Below are positions 38,856 through 51,600 of a stretch of DNA of 64,000 nucleotides, piece by piece. The notes below the pieces were generated by a model that saw only the letters and a list, made by a program, of their open reading frames with translations, did not search any database and had not been told where the DNA came from. This DNA comes from Gorsachius magnificus. Taxonomy: Eukaryota > Chordata > Aves > Pelecaniformes > Ardeidae. The first letter of the stretch is position 1. The number at the start of each line of letters is the position of its first letter. The stretch spans positions 80,744,765 through 80,808,764 of the forward strand of contig CM067081.1 of assembly GCA_034008185.1 (NCBI GenBank), read 5' to 3'. The translations under genes were made by a program, and so were the position numbers.

Positions 38856-41800
38856 TTAAGACAGAAGCATAACAAGCAAGTTCCCTGACACAAAGAGCTC
38901 CAAAACACTTGCCTTAATGTATGGGAGTAATCCTGTATATAAAGGCAATGGCTGCTTCCCACTCCATCGTCTGTTGAATGCATGTGAATTCTACCATGAG
39001 AGGTGATTTAGGGACACCTACGTATTCTCCTTTGGTGTTAAGTGTCAAAACAAGACAAGATATATCTGGTGCTGTGCTATACGCAGCAGTGATTCGCAAG
39101 GATGGATGTCCCTGAACTCCCATCATCCCAGCAGCCTCCCAGCTCCAAGCTGGAGGCATGGCAAGAGTCTCAAAAAATCAGATGCAAAATGAATATGAGC
39201 AAGCAAGTCACCTCTCCTGCTTTGACTTATTTTGTGAAGTGAAACTAGGCTCTACAAAGATTTCTTGGATATTTTCTTAATGCTTTTTGTTTTAAAATCT
39301 CCAAGTTTTCTACTTGTAGCTAAAAAATGTATGATTTTTTTTCCACTCTTGGGAAGTGTCTTTTCTTTTTAACACAGCTTGAATGTGGATTTACTGTTTC
39401 ACCCTTGTGAGTTCATCTAGAAAGTTCTTTTTTTACATTAAACTAACATTGTCATACAACACAACCCTTTTTTTTTTCCAGAATCCTGGCAAAAATACAC
39501 GTAATTTGGAACCTCTTTACGAGATTTACTTACCATTTTCAAAAATACTTAACTGTTTCATTCAGAACCAGCTCTGTTTAGTGAATCCATTTAAAGTTTT
39601 TAATGCTGTTTAATTTATACTTGCTTGTAATATTTGTTCCTACCTAAAAGTATAGTCCGGGCTGTTGGTTCATGCTTGCTGAATAGAATTGAGTCTTGTT
39701 TTATCAGTCTCTGCTTTTTCATGAATTTGCCACTTTTTTCTTTTGAAATGTAAAGCTACTTTTATTATTGATACCCCAGTTGGTATTCATTTGGCCAAAA
39801 AAGATGTCTATAGCATTGACTGAACACGTTAACCTAAGCTCTTTCAATAATCAATGGAGAGAAGCAAATACTTCGACATTTCTACTTACCTCATGCTAAC
39901 ATAGATGCTGAGCCCTAAGAAAGCCTCTTTCTCTCAGCTGACTTGAAAGAGATAGGAGGGAGATTAGCTCAGTTGATGACATCTATATTGCAGATACTTA
40001 CTATCTAGCAGCATGAATCCCGTCCTTTACCTCTACTGAAGCTTCACATTTCAGAAACCAGTAATTTTGAACTATTTTCCTCCTTATTTACCTACTAAAA
40101 CTCATATTCCGAACTAAAAGCATTTTGGTAATCTTGGCATATCAATGCTCCCAATCAGCTACATCTACAGTGTAGAAGGAAATACAGGTCCCTGCTTCCC
40201 ACTGAACCTTTTAATGATGTAATCAGCTGCCCAGTAAAGATCTTGAGAAGCTGAACTTAGGTCTTGGCATTTAAAATGACTACTGATGCACGAGGCAGTG
40301 CTATTTATGTTCTGCACTCCTCAACGAGCCACGTTGCGGAAATAACTCGTTCAGAACAAGCCTATAAAGGCAGATTTTAAAACTTTCCAAGCCTTTCTAA
40401 AATCTTGCGTCTCCCCGTCCTTCCCGGTTTTCAAAGGTCTAACATAAAGGAAGGGGTGCAGAAGCTCCATGAAATAGTGTGCAACATTCAAACAATGGGA
40501 TTTGTGGTCCAAATTTCCTTAAGCCAAAGGAAGCCAGAAACTTCAGCCATAAAAGCAGCCAGCAATCATTTTCTTCTTGTCTGCTGTCATTGATTCTGAT
40601 CCTCTCTTGTGTTTGTTAAATGATTTTTTCCTTCCTGCTTCTACCACAGAGCTCTGATGAACCAGGCAGTTTGTTCAACAGGAAATTCAGCATGAAAAGG
40701 ACCCTATTTAAGGTTTATAAGGGACACCCAAATATAAGTTTCTCCCTCTCTGCCCCTCCTCTTCATAACTCAGTATTCACAACAGTTAACAGAACTGTCA
40801 GAGAAATGCTTAACAAAAACATCTACGAATCTCACTACCAACTTATTTTTGACACCCAAAGTAATTGCATCCCTCTTTCTGTGATTCAAAAAATTGAGTT
40901 GGCTAATGCAATACAACCAAACAGAGCTTTGTGTTCTAAGGAATTTATTGGTGTTTCCTCCCACAGAGCCACAGGTATGACAATTTTAAGTGTTATACTT
41001 TGGAGAAACAGAACTGACCAGAAGAAAACGTTAGCTCAACCTTACTTCCACCTCACGCGGTTTCCCAAGCTTTACTTAAAGTAAGGTTTCCTTTGCTTCA
41101 CTGTGAACCTGGACTCTTCTGTAGGGTTTAATCTTAACCCTTCCTGCCTTTCAGATAGAAGTTCTGTCCTAGCTTCAGCAGCCTTTTACGGCTTGTTTTC
41201 AGAGCAGGTCAAAGAGTGGGAAATGTTGGCACTTCAGCACAAGACGCAGCTACGCATTTCTTAGAGTCTCACCGCTTCACGCTTCTGGCATCCCCCCTCC
41301 AAGGGATGCTGCAGGTCAAACATCTCAGGAGCTCCAGACCACTGCCATGTGTCTGGCTTCCTGCACGCTGATGCCAATGTGTATGTCTGACACAGGGGAG
41401 GGAGAAATGTCTGCAGTAAACAGGAGGCAGGGAGATAGACACATCTTCTTGCATGATCTGCTGCTTGTCCTTTGAATCCAGACTCCTCTTCCTTCACCAG
41501 GGAAGGCAGCTTGAGAAAGTTAAAACCACTCAACCCTTATTGGAAAACAATTAGACAGTAAACCTTTCTTTAGCACTAAGTCCGATCAAATTATGTTAAA
41601 TAAGCACCTCCACTGGAGTTTTGAACAGATTCAGAGATACACATGATATGCCAAACTCTCAGCTGTTTCTAGAGGGCAAGCATAACACCTCATATTGCTC
41701 TATTCTGTGCATAGCAGCCTTGTGGTTCCTGAGCTTTACCCTGATCACTTGCATAGCACTTCACATATCTTTGAAACATGAGTTCACTTTCTCAAATAGT

Positions 41801-42957
41801 TTTTCCAGCAGGAAGAAGCACAAATGTATTTTTCTGGGAAAGGGCATTTTCCTTCATGTCTCAGCCTGAGTTTTAACAGTAGCTTGAATGCTAATAACCA
41901 AGAACATATTTTGGCACATGGCAGCTGGAGGGCCTGATTGGCAGTTAATGAAAGATAAGGAGAATTCACTGCATGGAAAAAATTATTATCGAACAACTGA
42001 ACCAGTGCTTGTTACACCTTGCCTTTCCAGTCCTAATGTGAGCCAAATGTTATATCTCAATCTGCAAAGCGTGTAGTATTTTACAGATGTCTAAGGAAAT
42101 AAATTGTCATGTATATCAATTTTCTTGTGACATTTACTCCTTATAGCAATTGATCTGAAACCAAATGCATGTTCCAGCAATTAAGCTGATGGAAACAATG
42201 CAAAAAAACCCTGGCACTTTCAGAGGTTCCCACTCTTCCAATATGAGCAAAAAACCCAGAACTGTAGTGCAATGGAGAAAATTCCAGATGTCCAGATGCT
42301 GGAATTCTGAGCATCTGTAGTTTGCTTAACAGTCTTGGAGACTTCAAGATCTAATAAAACCATGAAGAAATATTCCATCTCTTTTAATGAACAGTTATCC
42401 CATAACTGAGGGTCAGGGCAATCTTGCTAACATAATTGTTATTTGTTAATGCGAATGACCATGGGGAACATGAACATGAAAGTGAACGTAGTGGCACATA
42501 GCACTGAGTCTATGATCAGCTGGTGGTCAGGTGAGCTGTACACTGTGATATGCTGGGCTTCTTGTATGTTTTTTAATGTACTTTTTGAATGGTGGTGAGA
42601 GAGAAAAGGAACAAAAAAAACAGGCTAAGCTTCAGCCTTCTAATAAATGTACTAGGCAAACTCACTTCCATAGGAAAAGTGTATTTGTGAATAGATACAC
42701 AACTTATGTGGAGAAAAAAGACAAGAACTCATTGAAGTGACATTGCAAGCAGTGGGAGTATTTTCCCTCCTATCCATGAACCAGGACCAAAACTTTTATC
42801 CAGCATTCAGTTTGCAGCATGAAAAAGGCAAAGGAAGTCAGGAATTGCTAAAGGGATACAGAAAGGAATGCTGTAGTCTGCATTTCTGTTTCTGCATTTA
42901 AATCTTTACATTACTATACTATTGCTAATTTTCCCACCTCAGCTATCTACAGCTTTT
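38856..42957. other. Unique non-coding DNA
   Basis: No gene can be called. The longest open frame here (40620-41084, plus, 154 codons) has no recognisable domain; it is discussed as a candidate exon among the findings. No other repeat is recognised in this part. Confidence 0.5.
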
Positions 42958-43035
42958 GGCCTCAGTCCTGTAAACACTCCATCCTCATGCTTAAATTTCT
43001 TCATGTGAGTAATCCCTACTGAAGCCACCATAACT
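42958..43035. repeat. Old amniote palindromic-type repeat
   Basis: The segment reads CTCAGTCCTGTAAACACTCC, CCTCATGCTTAAATTTCTTC, ATGTGAGTAATCCCTACTGA, then AGCC. This closely follows one half of a common turtle, crocodilian and bird repeat with the pattern 'gatcctgcaaacactt...catgcttaactttactcatgtgagtagtcccattgaagtc'. The other half is not visible. Confidence 0.5.
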
Positions 43036-43233
43036 ATTCAGGTGGATCGTTATACTTGCGGAGAAATGTGTGGAGGCTCAGGGTCTTGGAATGAAAGATG
43101 AAATGAATAAATGAAATATGAGTTTATAAGAGAAGCAGTCATGCCTACCATGATTGCAGCTGAGCGGTTGCTATTTTACTCATGTATAATGGATGCCGCG
43201 TTGTAAAAACACATGATGCTCCGGCTCTCTTGC

Positions 43234-43798
43234 TGTTGTGGTTTAACCCCATCCGGCAACTCAGCACCACGCAGCCACCCGCTCACTGCCCTCACAGTGG
43301 GGTGGGGGAGGGAATCAGAAGGGTAAAAGTGAGAAAACTGGTGGGTTGAGATAAAATCAGTTGAATAGGTAAAGCAAAAGCCACGCACGCAAGCAAAGCA
43401 AAGCAAGGAATTCATTCCCTGCTTCCCACGGGCAGGCAGGTGCTCAGCCATCTCCAGGAAAGCAGGGCTCCATCACACATAACAGTGACTTGGGAAGACA
43501 AGCGCCATCACTCCCTTCCTTCTTCTTCCCCCAGCTTTATATGCTGAGCATGACAGCATATGGTATCGGTTGGGGTCAGCTGTCCCAGCTGTGCCCCCTC
43601 CCAACTCCTTGTGCACCCCCAGCCTTCGCGCTGGTGGCGTGGGGTGGGGAGCAGATAAGGCCTTGACTCTGTGTGAGCCCTGCTCAGCAGTAACGAAAAC
43701 ATCCCTGGGTTATCAACAGTTTCCAGCACAAATCCAAAACACAGTCCCTACAAGCTACCAGGAAGAAAATTAACTCTACCCCAGCCAAAACCAGCACA
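43234..43798 (-). mobile_element. Solo LTR, avian ERVL-like, younger copy
   Basis: This is a 565-bp LTR bounded by TGTTGTGG on the left and CCAGCACA on the right, flanked by a near-perfect 5-bp duplication. The sense orientation is minus. Read that way it starts TGTGCTGGTTTTGGCTGGGG, carries a TATA box, CATATAAAG (plus-strand 43535-43543), just before a GCTGGGGGAAGAAG stretch, and ends in CGGATGGGGTTAAACCACAA. This arrangement is that of the ERVL-class LTRs abundant in neoavian birds. More than ten CpGs survive (for example around 43380-43390 and 43625-43640), in contrast to the copy at 2106, so it inserted more recently. No internal retroviral sequence remains. It could still carry weak promoter activity. 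Confidence 0.92.
43536..43543 (-). promoter_or_regulatory. LTR TATA box
   Basis: The minus strand reads CATATAAA within GCTCAGCATATAAAGCTGGG, the expected core promoter position in this LTR family. The older copy has lost it. Whether it is used is unknown. Confidence 0.6.
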
Positions 43799-43803
43799 CT
43801 TGT

Positions 43804-44690
43804 CATCTCATTCAGCCTCTTTTTTTTTTCCCCTAAGAAATTTTAAGGTGACATCAGACAACAAGAAACTATGTCCAGTAGTGTATCATTGCATCACTTT
43901 AATATAGTTTTAAAGAATATTGTAATAAGCCAGGGACTATTTAGACAACCTACAGAATTTCTTTTTTTAGCTTCCTCTCCAAGCTGCTGCCAAGAGTCAC
44001 TTTAGCATGTCAAGCTGTACACTCAAAACGCCTGCGAAGTCCCACATGCTGCACTGTCAGAAGTTAATGTATTTGCCCTGTGGACATCACATGTGAAGAA
44101 AAGTCAGAAATTATTTTCCTAGATGTAAAAAAAATATTGCCATTTTGAGACCATCATTTAGCAGCAGCATTAGTGTTTTATCTAGCGTTCTCTTTTTGAG
44201 TACAACTTATTTATCAGCTCTTTGAAGAGGGCATCTGTGAGAAGTGTGTCTTTTGTGGTGTGGGCCAGAAGAATTGGATCCAGTGACCCCAAATGCAGCT
44301 TGTGAAAAATAACAAATTCACATTTGTCAAAGCACCAGGTGATCCTCATTGCGTACTTTCATTAGTTGTAAAAACACTTCTTTTGATTTGGTCTTCTATA
44401 AGAACTAGCTTTGCCATTTATTAGTTTTTCTGTTTATACGACCTAGATATGCCAGTGGGATTTTCTAATATTGGCTTAAAAGGGGCCAGGATTTCACCTT
44501 GGCCCCCATTTGTGGTGAGCATCGCATATCGCATTATTAGTGTTTAAGAAATAATCAGTAAGAGAGCCCACCTTCAGATGGAAGAGGGAGGGTTGTCAGT
44601 AAGGGATCCATCTGGATGAATGTATAGCCTTTTTTGTAAGTGCGTTTGGGAATTTCTTATTAAAAGGATAAAACAGTTTTAAACGTTGTA
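43804..44690. other. Unique DNA between two LTRs
   Basis: About 0.9 kb of AT-rich sequence separates the ERVL-like and ERVK-like LTRs. It holds no retroviral coding sequence, so the two LTRs do not belong to one provirus. A repeat scrap near 44451 has its own entry. Confidence 0.6.
44451..44510. repeat. Possible old amniote repeat scrap
   Basis: GCCAGTGGGATTTTCTAATA followed by AAAAGGGGCCAGGATTTCAC resembles the end of the old repeat group also seen at 14291 and 18241. Confidence 0.35.
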
Positions 44691-45667
44691 TGTGGTGGAC
44701 TGACCCTGGCTAGACACCAGGTGCCCCCCAAAGCTGCTCTATCACTCCCCCTCCTCAGGTGGACAAGGGTGAAAATATACAATGAAAGGCTCGTGGGTTG
44801 AGATAAGGGCAGGGAGAGATCGTTCACCAATTACCTTTGCAGCCAAAACAGATTAGACTTGAGGAAATTAGTTTAATTTATTACCAACCAAATCAGAGTA
44901 GGATAATGAGAAATAAAAACAAATCTGAAATAAAACCAAATCTGAAACAAAACACTTCCTCCCCACCCCCCACCTTCTTCCCGGGCTCAACTTCATTGCC
45001 GATTTCTCTCCCTCCTCCCCCTGAGCAGCACAGGGGGACAGGGAATGGGGGCTGGGGTCAGTTCATCCCACGCTGTCTCTGACGCTCCTTCCTCCTCAGG
45101 GGAGGACTCCTCACACTTCCCCTGCTCCAGCCTGGGGTTCCTCCCATGGGACACAGTCCTCCACAAACTGCTCCAGCGTGGGCCTTTCCTTGCTCCAGCA
45201 TGGGTCCATCCCTTCCACAGGGTGCCTTGGGCCTGCTCCAGTGTGAGCTTCCCACAGGGTCACAGCCTCCTTCAGGCATCCACCTGCCCCACTGTGAGGT
45301 TCTCCCTGGGCTGCAGGGGGACTCCTGCCCCACCATGGGCTGCACCAGGGGCTGCAGGGGAATCTCTGCTCCGGCGCCTGGAGCCCCTCCTGCTGCACTT
45401 GCCTGGGGGCTGCAGGGCGGCTCCTCTCACATATTCTCCTCTCTCCGGCTGTAATTGCGCAGGGGTTCTTTTTCCCCCTTCTTAATACATTATCCCAGGG
45501 GCGCTACCACATCGCTGATGGGCTTGGCCTTGGCCAGCGGTGGGTCAGTTTTGGAGCCAGCTGGCGTTGGCTCTATCGGACACGGGGGAAGCTTCTGGCA
45601 GCTTCTCATAGAAGCCACCCCTGTAGCCCCCCCCGCTACCGAAACCTTGCCACGCAAACCCAATACA
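44691..45667 (-). mobile_element. Solo LTR, avian ERVK-like, about 1 kb
   Basis: This 977-bp GC-rich block starts TGTGGTGGACTGACCCTGGC and ends CACGCAAACCCAATACA. In the sense (minus) orientation it begins TGTATTGGGTTTGCGTGGCA, continues through a GGGGGGGGCTACAGG block and GATAGAGCCAACGCCAGCTG, and has a TATA-like TGTATTAAG. The middle is a series of GCTGGAGCA-type repeats. A GGTAATAAATTAAAC polyadenylation-signal region follows, and the element ends GTCAGTCCACCACA. This is the layout of a widespread avian ERVK-like LTR family. Usual copies carry more of the central repeats, so this one seems contracted. The flanks GTTGTA and TTGGCA match only partly, so a target duplication is not clear. No gag, pol or env lies beside it. 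The 146-codon open frame at 45045-45485 on the plus strand runs antisense through the repeats and is an artefact. Confidence 0.88.
45121..45410. repeat. Degenerate tandem repeats inside the ERVK-like LTR
   Basis: The motif TGCTCCAGC (or GTG) followed by TGGG or TGAG recurs at about 45123, 45169, 45190 and 45233, interleaved with CCCACAGGG-type units. Related GGGCTGCAGGGG units follow at about 45310-45415. Unit spacing varies (about 20-60 bp). In the LTR sense orientation these are G-rich. Confidence 0.75.
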
Positions 45668-48600
45668 TTGGCAAAAGCAAAAGGTCCCAAACATTACTAG
45701 AATATATTCATAATTCTTTCCCTTTCTAGCCAGCTCCAAAACAATAACAATGTTTTCATTGTTCTGAAATGAGATATGTGTTTTTCAAGACTTTCTAATG
45801 ATATTCATTTTCCACTCTTGGCTCCTGAAATTCTAGGTCAAACCTATTAACTTCTGTGAGGTTCTGTGTGGCTTAGAGATGGTTTCAGGGAATGCAAAAT
45901 CAGTACCTCAGATTTACAATATTTTTAGAGCAGAGCAGATAACTGTATAGCTACATATAAAGACACTGTTCTGAAATAATTTACCATGGTGTAAAAAAGA
46001 AAAGCTGGAAAGATTTCACCAAAAATCTAATGCTTCTTAGAGAAGCTAGCTATAAGTCAGTCAGTGATGAAAGGAACTAGGAAAATGTCTTGCTAAGGGC
46101 TGACATTGGCTTTTTCCAACAGATTTTAAAGAAAAGCTTTCTTTGTTTCTATTGTGCTTGAAACTGGCACAACATTGGCTTTTATTTCCACAGGACTGTT
46201 TATCTGCTTTCACAATAAATGATAGTTTTTATTCCTTTACAGATACACATGTAACACATTCATTTTCATAAATTACAATAAAATCCCAAGAGAAAAGCAT
46301 TGTTAGGCAAGTGTTATACTGAAAGATTGAGTATGCATATATGCAAGTGTATGTGCATGCACTTAGGGGTTTTTTACCACACAAGACATATTATCCAACA
46401 TCACACAAATTTTTCTATAACTGATCTAAGCCAAAATGATACAGTAAGACTATGTGAAAAATCATAAATCTCCTGAAATGTATTTCCCTTGAGAAAAAAA
46501 GATAAAAAATAGTTGCTGTATAGAATTTGTCTGCCTCGACTATAGAATCTTGCTTCCATGCTGGATTCCATCAACATTAACTCATTATGGTACAGGCAAG
46601 AAGGTCCCACAGAAATTCAGGTGCAAGATCGCACTGTAATTCTCTCCAATTCTTCAGGACAGCTGAATGATTATCAATTACACTTCTACTCAATGTTACA
46701 GCATTTTTCCATAAGGAACAGTACTTGTTACATGAAACCCCATGGTTTGGTGTCATTGGGATGGGTTTTTATTTATTTAAGTTCAAGTATTAGCTGCATT
46801 AAAACTGGTCACAATCCATTACAAAGGATAAAATACTAGCTGGAACAGAAAGGCCATGCACCAGCTGGCATTTTATCCCAGGCTCACTGTGGGCTGACTT
46901 GATTCATGTTTGATTAGCTCTCTAGAGATTCAATATTCCCCAATTTGTCATCTATTAAGTGTTCTATTTATCACCAGAGAGAATAAAATCAGCCTTTCCT
47001 CCCCTGTCCTTACTACTGTTAGAGATACTCATGTACAGCATGATAAGAAGGTAAGCAGAAATTACGGTGGTGATGTGGAATTTTATTTACCAAGTTTTCT
47101 ATATAGGTGATTAGGTTTGTTTCGTGGTTTTTGCTATTGCTCCAAGTCAGCAGATCGACCTTTTTCAAGGCTAAGCTAGGCTTTATTTACAACTTCTGTG
47201 GTTCAAAAATAGACACAACCACAAGCTGTTACAAGCTTCTCACAGAAGAAGATGGTGACTTTCACAAACCCCTCCCTTGGTCACCTGCTGTTCCATATAT
47301 TCACTTTGGCATTCCCACCCACCCTGATAAAAAGTGAAGGAGCTCCTCACCAACACTTTCTCAAAAAGGGGTGTGCAGAAAAGTTCACTGAGTCAACTTA
47401 GTCAACATAGTCCATGCTGCCATTTAAATACTGAAAAATCATTGCCCTTTTGACGTACACGAACATATGTGATTGCAGTTAAACCCTAATGCTGTGGGGT
47501 GCAGCCATCGCTGCCAAATCTGCACACATCAGCTGGCAAGGTGCAAAATTATTCTCACCTCTTGAGATGCACTCCATAACGAGGGGCACCGGAAAGAGTG
47601 GTGCTGGTAATCGACACTATTGGCAGACATAGATTTTTTATTTTTCAACGAATTGAAACTATTTGACTTACTCACCTATTCTGAAACCTTACAAATTAAA
47701 ATTGTTTTAACAATTACTCTAGGCCTAGTAACTCCTTCAACAAAGGATGGCTAAGACAAATTCCTTTCCACCCAGATCTTTTCAATAGTTTTTCTCTCAT
47801 AGGATAACATATATGTACTTGATATTTAATTCAAAGCCTGCTAGAGCTACTACCACTCTTGCAAAGGTGTGGGAGAAAAGTATGAAAGAAACCCTTCCTA
47901 AAGCCACTGCATACCCCCTAATAATATAACCAATAGGCCATTGCTTGTCTTCTGAATGCTGGAAATAGGGAGGCTGTCTAACCCACGGTTACATCGGACC
48001 CTAAGGAGCACCGCCAGACTATTCAGAGGTTTTTCTAGGTCCCCAGCCTGTCTAGAGACAGTAACTAATTCAGCTTTGGCTTATCATTTCCATCCCTTTA
48101 CTTAAGGTTGAATTTGTAAAAGCAGCGTTCTCTGCGCATCGGGTAGCTTTGCTCTAATAATCCTAACTCCACAGAAGACCAAATATTAAGAGAGCAAACA
48201 GCACAATTTGTCAGCATGATATAAGGCTTTTTTTTTCAAAGACAATTTGTGAAGTATATTTTAGGGAAGCTAATGTGGGGGAAAGGAAATTTTACGTTGC
48301 TGTGGCAACTCGAGTGAAAAAAAGATTCATGCTGCAACACCTATGTTCAGTGCAGTTTACTTCTAAAGTACCATTGATTTCCTCAGCGAAAAAAAGCAAT
48401 CAGCCAATTTTATAGAAAATGACTTCTGCTTCCCAACCCCACAGCATTAAAAGTTCAAACTAAAACAAAGCTCTTCTCCAGCACAATTACTTGAGGCTTT
48501 TCAGAAGAAGAACCAATGTGCATCTGGCTGATGCACATGATCTTGGTCAGTGGACAATATTATTAGATTTACTTCAAACATTTAGCTCTTGGTCCAACAG

Positions 48601-51600
48601 TAGCCCATGAAGAAAGCTGGGAAATTCCACCTTTCTGTTTATATTTCAGCACAGTCCGATCCTTTTTTATCTCTATGGCTGAACTTCAGCCTGCCAAAGA
48701 CCTCCTCCCCTAAGCAAGTTGTAGGCAAACCAGTATTAAACTCAGAAAGAGAGGAAAAGCCAGTTCTTTCCCCAGAGAATGGGGTTTGTAAGGACCCCAC
48801 AGTACAAATGGCTGTAACTGGAGAAGTGTAGAAAACTCTCAGTTAACTGCACAAGGGATCAATTAAAGGGTAGACTTTAAGGGGAAGAGATGGTGTCCCA
48901 CTGATCAGTACAAAAAAATGGGTTTTAATGAGAAATAAAGTCTGCAAATAAAAGTGGAAAAAGCAGATGCAGGGAAGAGTAGGGTGAAAGGACAAGGACA
49001 AAAATGGAAAGTCAGAAAGAAATAGAATTTTCAAGCAAATTAAAAGAGATGTACGGATCATATTACAGATAGCCTAGACAATGTGAAGACAGGGTTTTGA
49101 ATTCAATGAAAAAGATTGAAAAACTACTACAGGGATTTGGTGAATTGAGAGGTAAAAAGGTTAGGGCAGGAAGTATAGAGATCCTTGTCAGCAGCTCTTT
49201 CATATATTGAAGGGAAGCTAACTAGAAAGCGATGAGGATGTGCAGAAAGGGCCACGGTAATTCAGGAAAAGGTAGCAAAGACAGAGACTTGCATGCTTCG
49301 ATGATTTCTTGTTTATAGCATCAGTCTCTTCAGGCATGCTTGGTATCTGGCCTGGAGACTCACCCTCCAGGCACTAAGAATAATAGCTCCTCCAGAGAGG
49401 TACAAGCAGAAGCCGTGGCGCTCCAGCCTCCTAAACCAGGGGCTCCCCTGGCTGAATGAAAGCTTGGTGGGCAAAGCCCTGGACATGTTTTGGTACATTT
49501 GAAATGTTTAGCAGTATAACTGCATATTTAACGCATGCTATAAAAGATACAGACACTCACCTACCATAAAACGCGTGTAGTCCTGAAGCTGAGAATGACA
49601 ACAGCAAAAATCACGCATGCACAATCTGTGGCTTGGAACAAACATGTCATGGAGAGAAACTCATTGCTTCACTTTCCAACAGTGTCTAGGAATTCAGGGT
49701 TGGTTTTGTTTTGTTTTTTTCTTTTCTGAGAACTGAAAAGGTGGTTTGGTGGAAAGAGTGGGCAGCAGGCAGGCCTCGTTCCTTGCTGACGCTTGAAGAT
49801 GCCATTCCTGAAGCAGCCATTGCTTTCCGGAAAGGAAATACTCTTGTAGCACTCTCGCTCTTGCTTTCTCCTCTGATGCCACACAGCAGGTTTCATAATA
49901 TTTGGCTTTTTCTCCCCTGTTTTTAAAAAGCTACCTGGGAATGAAAGAAAAACTCACTTGGAATACTCTGTTACACATAGCTTTTTTTCTACATAGATAT
50001 TAATTCAGTTACTTACCTAGGAAAGACACTGCATTTCCTACAGGGAAAACCCTTTTCTCGTGGAATTTCCTTTTCTTTCTTGGCCAGAGTGAGAACTGGC
50101 AAATAATGTGGCCTTTTCTGATGAAGATCAGCTGTTTTTCACTGAACAATAGGCCATTTCCAGTTAGCATAGTTATTGTTTGAATTTCTTCTACTGTTTT
50201 GATGATGATGTTGGTTGCATTTAATTATATCCCTGTGGAAACAAAGAGATAACATCCTCCTTTCTCAATATATCTCTCTCTCACACATGCTAGAAACCAG
50301 CTTCCTAATTACTGAGTAAGGCTACTGCTAATGACAACATAATCAAAATGTAGAAATTCATTTTTCAAATGCATGAACAAACACCATCTGCATGCATCTT
50401 TTAAGTGAGACATTAAAAGCCTGACTCCGTCTGTTCTGTGGACATTAAAAATGTGTAAAAATGAGGGTTTTCCCTGGTGTCTTTGGCCAAAATCTCTCTT
50501 TTACCCACAATTGCTCAGTCTGTTCCGTTTAAATTATTCATACTACTACATCTAATTTTTCTTTCTTTAATTTCATGTCGTTACTTCTCATCACATTCCT
50601 TCTCAGCACTTAACCCTTTCCAATACAGATTACTATGAAACTCATTTAATTATGATTCAGTTGAGTTTGGCATGCTCAGTTCTCTTTGTTCACTATTTTT
50701 GCTGGATTTTCTCTCTCTTCCGATCACATCCCGATAACGTATTTTTGGTAACAAGATGCTCAGAGCTTAATGAAATAGTTTCTGTCTTGTCATACAGGGA
50801 GAGGGACTTGCACTTCTCCCTCATATCTTCAGATAGCCTAAAGGCAATTCTCATCTCTTTTATTGCCATACCACATAATACATAAATGAGAGGTAAAGTC
50901 ATGTCTCGTTTGCTGTTCAGTATCACCTCTAGATTTCTCTGTTACCTTCAGTTCTTTTCAAGGCAGCATCTTGGGCTTTCCCTTCATCTGAGTTTTTACT
51001 ACTGAACTGTTTCCCTCTTTGTCTATGTACTTATTTTTTTAAGTTAAATCCTTGATCTATTTTCTGTCTGTATATTTTCCCCTGAGGCCTTTATTGTTAG
51101 TAATTTTCTCTGAGAACCAGTTGTATTTTAACAATTTTTTCTCACTAGTATTTCTATTTCTCATAAATTGGTATAATCTGCAAATTACATTAATAAATTT
51201 ATAAGACTGATCCTAATTGCCTGTGCATCTGCCCTTATTCCCTGCTGATTATTTGTGTTATTGCCTAATGCTTTAGTAAGCATTCAGCCCATTTCAACAT
51301 ATCTCAATGAAGACAACTTTGGGGTAGATGCTTTGCCAGCTATTTAAAGTCTGCTTCAATATCCACTGAATTCAGCTGAAATATTTCAAGTGACACTGAT
51401 GGTTTCCAAGTCAAAAGAAATGCCACAGCTTCTAGATGATCACAGCTGGGCTATATGCCTTGGTATTAAAGCTCTGAGCAGGATAATCAACAGGAAGAGT
51501 CAGATCCGTGGAAAGGACTAGAGAAGTGTTTGGTAGAGCCGCATCTCTGAGAGGAGAGTTCCAGGCTACCCTGGAAATGAAAGGAATGCAACATGAGTAT

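Larger units (their letters stand above)
43229..43803. repeat. 5-bp target site duplication around the younger LTR
   Basis: CTTGC (43229-43233) precedes and CTTGT (43799-43803) follows the TG...CA-bounded LTR, matching at 4 of 5 positions. Five base pairs fits ERVL-type integration. Confidence 0.75.

Noticed and set aside
39957..40030. tRNA-like sequence: TTAGCTCAGTTGA (A-box-like) followed by GCATGAATCCCG (B-box-like) at nearly tRNA spacing
   Set aside because: The acceptor and anticodon stems do not pair and the B box is off consensus. Probably chance, at best a very old tRNA-derived scrap.
45045..45485. 146-codon plus-strand open frame with many Pro, Ser and Leu
   Set aside because: It lies antisense within the GC-rich repeats of the ERVK-like LTR; length is explained by composition.
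43234..45667. The two neighbouring LTRs as the ends of one provirus
   Set aside because: They belong to different families, differ in length and sequence, and nothing retroviral lies between them.
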